From the NCBI GenBank assembly GCA_015494595.1, contig WGAX01000187.1, forward strand, positions 1-10,439: DNA of 10,439 bases, read 5' to 3'. The DNA comes from Nitratiruptor sp. (lineage in GTDB: Bacteria > Campylobacterota > Campylobacteria > Campylobacterales > Nitratiruptoraceae). Numbering within the stretch: the stretch's first letter is position 1; each line of letters starts with the position of its first letter. A program made the position numbers and the translations under genes. The notes beneath the pieces were generated by a model. The model saw nothing but the letters and a program-made list of their open reading frames with translations, ran no database searches and was not told where the DNA came from. This document shows, in pieces, positions 4,751-10,439 of the stretch.

Positions 4751-6585
4751 AAGCGTACCTCACTTAGTTTCTCCTTTACTCTGTTAAAAAATTCTTGCTC
4801 TAGCAGATTGTACTGCATCTTCTCTCTTCTATCCCGTATTGCCACACTCCTTGCCTCTACCTCTTTGTCACCAATGATCACAACCATTGGAACTTTTTGC
4901 TTTTCAGCATTACGGATGCGTTTGTTGAGACTCTCATTTTGATCATAAATCTCACTATCCACACCCATTTTTTGCAGTTTTGCCTGCAGCTCTTTGGCAT
5001 AATTTGTGTGGCTAACGGCAATTGGTACAAAGATAACTTGCGTTGGAGCTATAAAGAATGGAAACTCCCCCGCATAATGCTCAATCAAAATCCCGATAAA
5101 GCGCTCAAATGAGCCCAAAATTGCCCTATGAATCATTACAGGCTGTTTTGGGCTATTATCACTATCGGTAAATTCTAGCTCAAATCTTTGAGGTAGATTA
5201 AAATCTACCTGAATCGTACCACACTGCCACTTTCTTCCAATAGCATCGGTAATTTTTATATCAATTTTAGGACCATAAAATGCACCGCCACCTTCATCGA
5301 TGCCATATTTATGCCCATTCTCATCAAGGGCTTCTTTGAGGGCATTTGTAGCAATCTCCCAAATGGCATCATCACCAATCGCTTTTTTGGGCTTGGTAGA
5401 GATCTCCATCTCATAAGAAAAATTGAAACTGCGCATAATCTCATCCACAAAACCCAACACCTCAATTACCACATCTTTAATCTGCTCTGGTTTACAGAAA
5501 ATATGGGCATCATCTTGGGTAAACTCTCGTACGCGAAAGAGCCCATGCAGCACTCCGCTCTTTTCGTGTCGATGGACTACGCCATACTCAAAAAATTTGA
5601 GAGGCAGCTCTTTGTAGCTTCGCTTTTTGGCTTTGTAGATCATAATGTGGCCTACGCAGTTCATAGGCTTGATGCCATACTCTACGCAGTGCTCCCTCTT
5701 CTCATCATCGCAAATCTCAGTAAAATACATATTCTCTTTGTAGTTTTGGTAGTGCCCACTTTTTTTCCAAAGATCTGATTTAAGAATTTCAGGCCCTCGC
5801 ACCGGCTCATACCCTCTTTTGCGATGCGCCTCAAAAAGAAGCGCCTCTAAGCGGCTTCTTAGCCTGGCTCCCTTTGGCAACCAAATAGGCAGTCCCGCTC
5901 CCACCTCTTCGCTAAACATAAAAAGCTCTAATTCAGTGCCAAGTTTTCTGTGATCTCTTTTTTTGGCTTCTTCAAGCATCGTTAGATACTCTTTGAGTGC
6001 CTGCTTGGTAGCAAATGCTGTACCATAGATGCGTGTGAGCATCTCTTTTGTTTCATCGCCACCAAGATATGCTCCTGCAACACGCAAAAGTTTAAAATTT
6101 TGTAAATAGCGGGTATTTGGTACATGCGGACCCCGACATAGATCCTCCCAGTCACCTTGACGATAGATAGAGACCCTATTAGAGGGGATATTTTTTAGTA
6201 CCTCTTGTTTGAGGTCGTCATCTTGAAATTTTTTGATTGCTTCCTCTTTGCTCACCTCATAGCGCTCAATTGCTAGCCTCTTTTTGGCCAGCTCTTTCAT
6301 CTTTTTTTCAATCTTTGGCAGATCCTCTTCGCTAATTTTTTCTTTGGTGCGAAAATCGTAGTAAAAGCCGTTCTCCACCACAGGACCCACAAAAAACTTT
6401 GCATCTGGATAGAGCTCTTTGATAGCTTGTGCCATAAGGTGAGCTGTGGAGTGGCGTATAACTTCAAGTGCTTTTGGATTGTCTTCGGGATAGATCTTTT
6501 TCGCAGATTCGATATCGATATTTTTGGCTTTTGCAGTTTGTAGATCAACTATCTCATTTTCATGCTCTATTGCAATTGGATCCAA
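4747..6585 (-). CDS. thrS: Threonine-tRNA ligase
   Basis: Class II synthetase charging tRNA-Thr in the cytoplasm. The 612 residues hold an editing domain (HSTAH 45-49, CRGPH 150-154, which removes Ser), the catalytic core with zinc ligands Cys310 (MNCVGH), His361 (DDAHIF) and His486 (MIHRAIL), motif 2 VVHRHEKSG with LHGLFRVREFTQDD, motif 3 near GSFERFIGIL, and an anticodon-binding domain from about 510. E. coli ThrRS (642 aa) has a ~62-residue TGS domain at the front; here only about 40 residues precede ALEVIRHS, as in Helicobacter. The start is TTG at 6585 with GGAG 4 nt upstream; nearby ATGs are out of frame. It follows tRNA-Val and a leader hairpin, and overlaps infC by 4 nt. Confidence 0.97.
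   Translation of the reverse strand: MDPIAIEHENEIVDLQTAKAKNIDIESAKKIYPEDNPKALEVIRHSTAHLMAQAIKELYPDAKFFVGPVVENGFYYDFRTKEKISEEDLPKIEKKMKELAKKRLAIERYEVSKEEAIKKFQDDDLKQEVLKNIPSNRVSIYRQGDWEDLCRGPHVPNTRYLQNFKLLRVAGAYLGGDETKEMLTRIYGTAFATKQALKEYLTMLEEAKKRDHRKLGTELELFMFSEEVGAGLPIWLPKGARLRSRLEALLFEAHRKRGYEPVRGPEILKSDLWKKSGHYQNYKENMYFTEICDDEKREHCVEYGIKPMNCVGHIMIYKAKKRSYKELPLKFFEYGVVHRHEKSGVLHGLFRVREFTQDDAHIFCKPEQIKDVVIEVLGFVDEIMRSFNFSYEMEISTKPKKAIGDDAIWEIATNALKEALDENGHKYGIDEGGGAFYGPKIDIKITDAIGRKWQCGTIQVDFNLPQRFELEFTDSDNSPKQPVMIHRAILGSFERFIGILIEHYAGEFPFFIAPTQVIFVPIAVSHTNYAKELQAKLQKMGVDSEIYDQNESLNKRIRNAEKQKVPMVVIIGDKEVEARSVAIRDRREKMQYNLLEQEFFNRVKEKLSEVRF
4748..4761 (-). promoter_or_regulatory. infC ribosome binding site with TTG start inside thrS
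   Basis: GAGG (4761-4758), a 7-nt spacer, then TTG (4750-4748). The site lies within the last thrS codons, and TTGA combines the infC start with the thrS stop, favouring coupled translation. No ATG is available in frame near this site. Confidence 0.75.
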
Positions 6586-6594
6586 AAAGCTCCT
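6583..6594 (-). promoter_or_regulatory. thrS ribosome binding site with TTG start
   Basis: The - strand reads AGGAG-CTTT-TTG. The next in-frame ATG or GTG is absent through the N-terminal region, so this TTG is the best start; it is preceded by the leader hairpin 3' arm only 6-7 nt upstream. Confidence 0.7.
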
Positions 6595-6599
6595 TTATA

Positions 6600-6643
6600 A
6601 TTGGTATATCGATATAGTGCATCCAATACACCGATATACCAAT
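6600..6643 (-). promoter_or_regulatory. 17-bp leader hairpin between tRNA-Val and thrS
   Basis: On the - strand ATTGGTATATCG (6643-6632) pairs perfectly with CGATATACCAAT (6611-6600). Inside, GTGTA-TTGGA-TGCAC forms five more pairs (one G-U) with a TATAT bulge on the 3' side. The first A is the terminal A of the tRNA CCA, so the stem abuts the tRNA 3' end; the other arm ends about 6 nt before the thrS Shine-Dalgarno. No U-run follows, so this is not a plain terminator. It could affect tRNA processing or act as a thrS translational operator; no homology to the E. coli thrS operator is claimed. Confidence 0.6.
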
Positions 6644-6717
6644 GGTGGTCGCGAGAGGATTCGAACCTCTGACCACTACGATGTCAACGTAGTGCTCTAC
6701 CCCTGAGCTACGCGACC
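6643..6717 (-). tRNA. tRNA-Val (anticodon GAC)
   Basis: A full 75-nt cloverleaf with encoded CCA. Acceptor GGTCGCG pairs with CGCGACC; D arm GCTC-AGGGGTA-GAGC; anticodon stem CTACG/CGTAG with loop TTGACAT, giving anticodon GAC; variable loop TGGTC; T arm AGAGG-TTCGAAT-CCTCT; discriminator A then CCA. GAC reads GUC and GUU valine codons. It lies between lspA and thrS on the same strand, 11 nt from the lspA stop, so it is probably cut out of a longer mRNA or transcribed from a promoter within lspA. Confidence 0.98.
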
Positions 6718-6728
6718 AAATATTAACG

Positions 6729-7169
6729 TTATTTTATCGCTTTTTTGAAAAAATGTAAATATATAAATCCACCCACTGCCAAATCGATCACTACATCGGC
6801 AAAATTAAAAATTGCAAAATCAAAGCCGCAGTGCCAATATACATAGTCAATCACTCCTCCATACACAAACCGATCATATAGATTTCCCACTGCAGCACCC
6901 AAAAGCATTCCGCTTAAAAGAGGATGGGTATGAATAATTCTTTGGCGATACATATAGCCAAAAACCCCGCCTATGAGTAGACTCAAAAGCCATTTGAGTT
7001 TATCATCCAAAAAGCTTAGCATACTAAAAGCTACCCCTTTATTGATGGTATAGCCTAAAGTAATGCACCTGCTCTGCCAAAAAAAACCTTGTAAAAAGAG
7101 CTCTTTAAGACTTCTATCAATGAAAAATACTCCCATCCCCATCAGTATAAAAATAGCTAGATTTCTCAT
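6729..7169 (-). CDS. lspA: Lipoprotein signal peptidase (signal peptidase II)
   Basis: An inner-membrane aspartyl protease that cuts signal peptides from diacylglyceryl-modified prolipoproteins. The 146 residues contain about four hydrophobic segments (near 3-17, 57-77, 85-100, 118-140). Family motifs are FFIDR (15-19), NKGVAF (43-48), GAAVGNLYDR (91-100), and GGVIDYV plus FNFADVVID, which carry the catalytic Asp pair Asp108 and Asp125. ATG 7169 overlaps the glmM TAA by one base (TAATG) and has only a weak GAG upstream, so it is probably translated by coupling. glmM-lspA is also paired in Helicobacter. Length is slightly short of E. coli (164) but complete. Confidence 0.96.
   Translation of the reverse strand: MRNLAIFILMGMGVFFIDRSLKELFLQGFFWQSRCITLGYTINKGVAFSMLSFLDDKLKWLLSLLIGGVFGYMYRQRIIHTHPLLSGMLLGAAVGNLYDRFVYGGVIDYVYWHCGFDFAIFNFADVVIDLAVGGFIYLHFFKKAIK
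6731..6736 (-). promoter_or_regulatory. Weak candidate -10 for tRNA-Val/thrS
   Basis: The - strand reads GATAAAATAA at the end of lspA; TAAAAT lies 13 nt before the tRNA 5' end, a suitable distance for transcription starting about 6-7 nt ahead of it. No -35 is evident, and the hexamer is only the lspA C-terminal codons, so chance is possible. Confidence 0.25.
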
Positions 7170-8506
7170 TAGCTAAGCTCTTTTTGAAAAAACTTTACTA
7201 CCTCTTGCATACTACTTTCTAAAATCTTCTCATCTTTACCCTCTAGCAAAATACGCAGTTTATTCTCTGTGCCAGAGTAGCGAATCAAAGAGCGCAAAGA
7301 GCGCTTTTGCAGATTTTGCGTAAGTTTATCAAAACCATCAATCTCTTGAAGCGGAATCTTTTTTTGTACGCTTATATTCTCCATTTTGCTTGGATAGAGC
7401 TTGAAAGGACGCAATACTTGACTTGCCGCTTTTTTAGAGCGTAAAATCAGGGCAGTTACTTGCAAGGCGGTAGCGATTCCATCACCTGTTTTTGAGAAAT
7501 CCCCAAATATAATGTGTCCGCTCTGCTCTCCTCCAAAGTTAAGCCCCCTGCTTTTCATCTCATCCAGTACATACTTATCACCCACTGCGCTTCTAACAAG
7601 CTGTATGTTGTGAGATTTTAAAAACTCCTCTAGCCCCTGATTACTCATAACTGTTGCTACAATGGCACTATTTTTAAGCCGATTTTGTTTTTGCAAATAG
7701 ATTGCCAAAGCTCCCAAGAGATGATCTCCATCTACTATCTCACCCTTTTCATCCACCACCACAAGCCTATCCGCATCCCCATCCAACGCAAAGCCCACAT
7801 CTGCTCGATACTTTTTAACATTGTGCGCCAACTCCTCTGGATACATCGCTCCACATTTATAGTTGATATTAAATCCGTTTGGCTCATTATTAATTACAAA
7901 TACCTCAGCTCCTAGCTCTTCAAAGACTGTTGGAGCTACTTTGTAGGCTGCCCCATTGGCTGTATCTATAACGATACGCAAATTATGAAGGGTGAGGTCT
8001 TTTGGAAAGGAGTTTTTAAGGTGTACAATATAGCGTCCAATTACATCATCTATTCTTTTTGAGGAGCCAATCGCTCTTTCTACTTTTTGGTTTGTTTCAA
8101 GCTTTTCTTCATTAAAATAGATCCTCTCTATTGCTTCCTCATCTTGAGGTTGAAGCTTATCACCTCTGTTATTAAAAAACTTAATACCATTATCATAGTA
8201 AGGATTATGGCTAGCACTAATCATAATACCCGCATCGCAGCGCATATCCTCAGTCAAAAAAGCTACTGCAGGAGTTGGCATAGGACCAATTTGAATTACA
8301 TTGTAGCCAACTGCCGTAAGACCGCTTACAAGCGCATTTTCAATCATATAGCCACTGCGCCTTGTATCTTTGCCTACTAATATTTTATTGGTTTTGCTCT
8401 GTTTGCGAAAGTAGATACCCGCTGCCATAGCCAAACGCATAGTAAGCATTGCTGTAATCTTTTTACCAGCTTTTCCCCGTACCCCATCCGTTCCAAAGAG
8501 TTTCAT
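7169..8506 (-). CDS. glmM: Phosphoglucosamine mutase
   Basis: Converts glucosamine-6-phosphate to glucosamine-1-phosphate, on the path to UDP-GlcNAc for peptidoglycan and lipopolysaccharide. The 445 residues (same as E. coli) show KLFGTDGVRG (2-11), the phosphoserine loop ISASHNP with Ser99, the metal loop DGDADR (242-247), the sugar-binding GEQSGH (326-331) and the phosphate-binding RYSGTENK (409-416). The correct start is ATG 8506 with GGAG 7 nt upstream; the frame stays open to a GTG at 8512, but that lies 1 nt from GGAG and cannot use it. It begins the - strand row and is divergent from rpsT; lspA overlaps its stop. Confidence 0.97.
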   Translation of the reverse strand: MKLFGTDGVRGKAGKKITAMLTMRLAMAAGIYFRKQSKTNKILVGKDTRRSGYMIENALVSGLTAVGYNVIQIGPMPTPAVAFLTEDMRCDAGIMISASHNPYYDNGIKFFNNRGDKLQPQDEEAIERIYFNEEKLETNQKVERAIGSSKRIDDVIGRYIVHLKNSFPKDLTLHNLRIVIDTANGAAYKVAPTVFEELGAEVFVINNEPNGFNINYKCGAMYPEELAHNVKKYRADVGFALDGDADRLVVVDEKGEIVDGDHLLGALAIYLQKQNRLKNSAIVATVMSNQGLEEFLKSHNIQLVRSAVGDKYVLDEMKSRGLNFGGEQSGHIIFGDFSKTGDGIATALQVTALILRSKKAASQVLRPFKLYPSKMENISVQKKIPLQEIDGFDKLTQNLQKRSLRSLIRYSGTENKLRILLEGKDEKILESSMQEVVKFFQKELS

Positions 8507-8513
8507 ATACACA

Positions 8514-8517
8514 CTCC
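8514..8517 (-). promoter_or_regulatory. glmM Shine-Dalgarno (decides start at 8506)
   Basis: GGAG with a 7-nt spacer to ATG 8506. It is too close (1 nt) to the in-frame GTG at 8512, which removes two residues from the longest reading frame. Confidence 0.8.
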
Positions 8518-8594
8518 AAAAACTTAAAAGTTTCTAAATTTAAAGAAAATTTAATATTTTTTTGGATAGTATTTTAGCCTAAATTTAGTTTAAA
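8518..8594. promoter_or_regulatory. Divergent AT-rich promoter region between glmM and rpsT
   Basis: About 100 nt separate the two starts. For rpsT, TAGTAT at 8567-8572 is a plausible -10 placed to give a ~30-nt leader; the poly-T tract before it fits Campylobacterota promoters lacking a -35. For glmM no single -10 stands out. The nonamer CTAAATTTA appears twice (8534-8542 and 8579-8587), the second within the palindrome CTAAATTTAG; this may be chance in AT-rich DNA. Confidence 0.45.
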
Positions 8595-8608
8595 AAGGAT
8601 TAAAAGCG

Positions 8609-8881
8609 ATGGCAAACCATAAATCGGCTCTTAAAAGAATCCGCCAGACAAAAAAGAGAACTGAAAGAAACAGATTTTACCGAACAAGAATGAAAAATAT
8701 TATTAAAGCGGTAAAAAAAGCGGTAGAAGAGGGTAATAAAGAAAAAGCGCTAGAGGCTTTTAAAGTTGCTAATAGAAGAATTCATCAATTTGTGAGTAAA
8801 GGTATTATTAAAAAGAACAACGCTGCGAGGAAAGTCTCCAAACTGCATAAACTTATAAACTCCATGAATGAGGCTGCATAA
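8609..8881 (+). CDS. rpsT: Small ribosomal subunit protein bS20
   Basis: bS20 binds 16S rRNA and is a primary assembly protein of the 30S subunit. The 90-residue sequence is very basic and all-helical, with the family opening MANHKSALKRIRQTKKRTER, followed by RNRFYRTRMKNIIKAVKKA and the C-terminal HQFVSKGIIKKNNAARKVSKL. Length matches E. coli (87). AAGGA lies about 9 nt before ATG 8609. prfA follows after only 14 nt, as in Helicobacter, and the stop codon sits in the loop of a small hairpin that may affect prfA translation. Confidence 0.97.
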   Translation: MANHKSALKRIRQTKKRTERNRFYRTRMKNIIKAVKKAVEEGNKEKALEAFKVANRRIHQFVSKGIIKKNNAARKVSKLHKLINSMNEAA

Positions 8882-8902
8882 GCAGCCCTTATACTATGCT
8901 GC
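8872..8902 (+). promoter_or_regulatory. Competing hairpins at the rpsT stop / prfA start
   Basis: GGCTGC-ATAA-GCAGCC (8872-8887) is a perfect 6-bp stem whose loop contains the rpsT UAA. Its 3' arm GCAGC (8882-8886) can instead pair with GCTGC (8898-8902), closing an 11-nt loop around the prfA AUG at 8896. The two stems exclude each other, and prfA has no visible Shine-Dalgarno, so the junction may couple prfA translation to rpsT. This is inference from pairing only. Confidence 0.5.
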
Positions 8903-9963
8903 AGGATAAGCTTAAACCCTTCATTCAGCGCTACGAGGAGATCAACAAGCTTTTAAGCTCCCCTGAAATTACACAAGATGTTAAAAAGATGACACAGCTT
9001 AGCAAAGAGCAGTCTGATATTGAGCCAATTGTACAAAAAGCAAGAGAGTATGAGAGCGTGCTTGCAGCAATTGAGGAGAATAAAAGCCTTATTGAAGATG
9101 AAGAGCTAGGGGAGCTTGCCAAAGAGGAGCTTAAAGAGCTTGAGCCCAAAAAAGAGCAGCTAGAAGAGGAGATTAAACTCCTGCTTATTCCAAAAGATCC
9201 AAATGATGAAAAAGATATATATCTAGAGATTCGTGCTGGAACCGGTGGAGAGGAGGCTGCTCTTTTTGCTGCTGATCTCTTTCGCACCTATGTGCGCTAT
9301 GCAGAGAAGAAGGGGTGGAGAGTAGAGATTGTGAGCTCAAGTGAGAGCGATACAGGCGGTTACAAAGAGATTATTGCCAAAATCAAAGGCCAAGGGGTCT
9401 ATAGCAGGCTCAAATATGAAGCAGGCACCCATAGAGTCCAAAGAGTGCCTCAAACTGAATCACAGGGGCGTATCCATACCTCAGCCGTGACAGTTGCCAT
9501 TATGCCGGAAGTGGATGATGTGGATGTGGAGATCAATCCAAACGATCTCAAAATCGATGTCTATCGATCCAGCGGATGTGGAGGGCAGTCAGTCAATACT
9601 ACTGATAGTGCGGTGCGTATTACCCATATACCTACAGGCATTGTAGTATCGATGCAAGATGAGAAGTCTCAGCATAAAAATAGAGAGAAAGCTATGAAGG
9701 TGCTGAAAGCTCGAATCTACGAAAAGAGGATGCGAGAGCAGCAAGAAACTTTGGCCAAAGATCGAAAAGAGCAGGTAGGCAGTGGCGATAGAAGTGAAAG
9801 AATCCGTACCTACAACTACCCCCAAAACCGCATCACCGATCACCGCATAGGACTTACGCTTTATAAACTTGAAGAGATTATGCAAAGCGGGGATCTCGAT
9901 CAAATTATTGAGCCCCTCATTGCTCACTATCAAGCGCAAAAAATTCAAGAGGCGGGATTGTAA
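8896..9963 (+). CDS. prfA: Peptide chain release factor 1 (RF1)
   Basis: RF1 reads UAA and UAG in the ribosomal A site and triggers release of the peptide. The 355 residues (E. coli 360) contain the coiled N-terminal domain, EIRAGTGGEEAALFA (111-125), the codon-reading tripeptide in its RF1 form as Pro-Gln-Thr (185-187 within RVPQTESQGR; Pro-Ala-Thr in E. coli), and the catalytic GGQ at 229-231 in SSGCGGQSVNTTDSAVRIT, where Cys228 precedes GGQ. The RF1-type PxT rather than SPF excludes RF2. ATG 8896 has no clear Shine-Dalgarno and lies 14 nt after rpsT, inside a switching hairpin. It ends at a terminator. Confidence 0.97.
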   Translation: MLQDKLKPFIQRYEEINKLLSSPEITQDVKKMTQLSKEQSDIEPIVQKAREYESVLAAIEENKSLIEDEELGELAKEELKELEPKKEQLEEEIKLLLIPKDPNDEKDIYLEIRAGTGGEEAALFAADLFRTYVRYAEKKGWRVEIVSSSESDTGGYKEIIAKIKGQGVYSRLKYEAGTHRVQRVPQTESQGRIHTSAVTVAIMPEVDDVDVEINPNDLKIDVYRSSGCGGQSVNTTDSAVRITHIPTGIVVSMQDEKSQHKNREKAMKVLKARIYEKRMREQQETLAKDRKEQVGSGDRSERIRTYNYPQNRITDHRIGLTLYKLEEIMQSGDLDQIIEPLIAHYQAQKIQEAGL

Positions 9964-9980
9964 CTGCCTCTTTGCTTTTT
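9947..9980 (+). terminator. Intrinsic terminator after prfA
   Basis: AAGAGGC (9947-9953) pairs with GCCTCTT (9966-9972), 7 bp with a 12-nt loop that includes the prfA stop codon, followed by a T-rich tract (TTGCTTTTT to 9980). The 5' arm lies in the last prfA codons. Confidence 0.65.
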
Positions 9981-10003
9981 CTATTTTGATAAATTTTTCC
10001 AGA

Positions 10004-10022
10004 AGGGGAGATAGTTACCCCT
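10004..10022 (-). terminator. Weak hairpin at the end of the glucosaminidase gene
   Basis: On the - strand AGGGG (10022-10018) and CCCCT (10008-10004) form a 5-bp GC-rich stem around the TAA stop. No U-run follows directly (the next bases are TCTGGAAAAATTT), so termination is doubtful. Confidence 0.25.
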
Positions 10023-10439
10023 CAAATCTGTGAAGCCTATTCTTTTTAATGATTGAAGAGACGAGATAGTTATATTTTCTTCCAAGCTCTGAGTAGCGCT
10101 GCATAGTCATTGCAGCTTGGAGTCCGTCAAACTTTTGATGGTGCTTTTTGGCCAAGGCTCTTGCTAAGCGAAACTCTCTGTAGGCTCTGTGGCGATTGAG
10201 ATTGAGCATATAGGAGGCAATGGAAGCTTCTATGGTTTTAAAAATTCTAATTCTATGTTTTTTACCCGGTGCTCTTCTTTTTGGGATCAGACCATTTTTG
10301 CCAAAAGTCCACTCTCCAAAGAGGTTGTTTGCCTCTCTTGCAAAGCGGCTTTTCCCCCATCCACTCTCAAGAGCAGCTTGTGCCAAAACCAATGAGACTG
10401 GAATTGTATCGATTTTTCTTAGATACTCTTTTTCGTTAT
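10015..10439 (-). CDS. Glucosaminidase-domain (Bax-type) protein, C-terminal part (5' truncated by window edge)
   Basis: The frame is open to the right edge, giving 140 visible residues; the TTG at 10392 is an internal Leu codon, not the start, because conserved residues KIDTIPVSLVLAQAALE run through it. The fragment matches the catalytic part of the glucosaminidase/LYZ2 superfamily (as in E. coli Bax and the FlgJ muramidase domain): AQAALESGWGKSRFA with the presumed catalytic Glu24, ANNLFGEW, a basic region KRRAPGKKHRIRIF, and IEASIASYMLNLNRHRAYREFR typical of Bax. Such enzymes cut the glycan strands of peptidoglycan in the periplasm. The N-terminus, with any signal peptide, lies outside the window. 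It converges on prfA with a 51-nt gap. Confidence 0.88.
   Translation of the reverse strand, partial: NEKEYLRKIDTIPVSLVLAQAALESGWGKSRFAREANNLFGEWTFGKNGLIPKRRAPGKKHRIRIFKTIEASIASYMLNLNRHRAYREFRLARALAKKHHQKFDGLQAAMTMQRYSELGRKYNYLVSSIIKKNRLHRFEG

Noticed and set aside
6586..6642. T-box riboswitch upstream of thrS
   Set aside because: The leader is only 57 nt, has no T-box consensus or terminator/antiterminator pair, and the phylum is not known for T-boxes. A plain hairpin is all that can be supported.
8507..8512. Longer glmM start at GTG 8512
   Set aside because: It is only 1 nt from the GGAG, while ATG 8506 has ideal 7-nt spacing and gives the usual 445-residue protein.
8534..8587. CTAAATTTA repeats as a regulatory or origin-type iteron
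   Set aside because: Only two copies in very AT-rich DNA and no DnaA-box cluster; too weak to call.
10390..10392. TTG 10392 as the start of the glucosaminidase gene
   Set aside because: The frame continues without a stop to the window edge and the residues before it (IDTIPVS) fit the family, so the gene is truncated by the window rather than starting here.

Overview
The window looks like a chromosomal segment of a Campylobacterota (epsilonproteobacterial) genome. The evidence is gene order and protein character. A divergent pair of blocks, lspA-glmM against rpsT-prfA, is the arrangement I know from Helicobacter pylori. A thrS-infC-rpmI-rplT block follows, and ThrS has the short N-terminus typical of that phylum. 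The moderate AT-richness and the absence of Campylobacter- or Helicobacter-specific genes would suit a free-living or vent-associated lineage such as the Nitratiruptor/Sulfurovum type, but I cannot fix the genus.

Left part (1-3470), mostly accessory. A + strand gene, cut by the left edge, encodes the C-terminal part of a parallel beta-helix protein. It converges on a - strand three-gene cassette (1801 to 637) of two small uncharacterised proteins and a CobB-type sirtuin, joined by 4-nt and 1-nt overlaps. Divergent from this cassette, a + strand pair encodes SufE (Fe-S cluster assembly) and a secreted protein with two EF-hand-like calcium loops and six cysteines.

Middle (3473-8506), all - strand, reads glmM-lspA-tRNA-Val(GAC)-thrS-infC-rpmI-rplT. 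It is compact: glmM/lspA overlap by 1 nt and thrS/infC by 4 nt. thrS and infC both appear to start with TTG. Every longer spacer (thrS leader, infC-rpmI, rpmI-rplT) contains an inverted repeat. It ends at an intrinsic terminator that lies inside the 3' end of the convergent EF-hand gene.

Right part (8507-10439). A shared AT-rich region separates glmM from the + strand rpsT-prfA pair, which ends at a terminator. A - strand Bax-type glucosaminidase gene then runs off the right edge.

Most genes are core translation or envelope functions. The less ordinary material is the set of RNA structures at the gene junctions, the sirtuin cassette, and the EF-hand secreted protein. I see no mobile element, CRISPR array or phage gene, and no gene-free stretch longer than about 120 bases.
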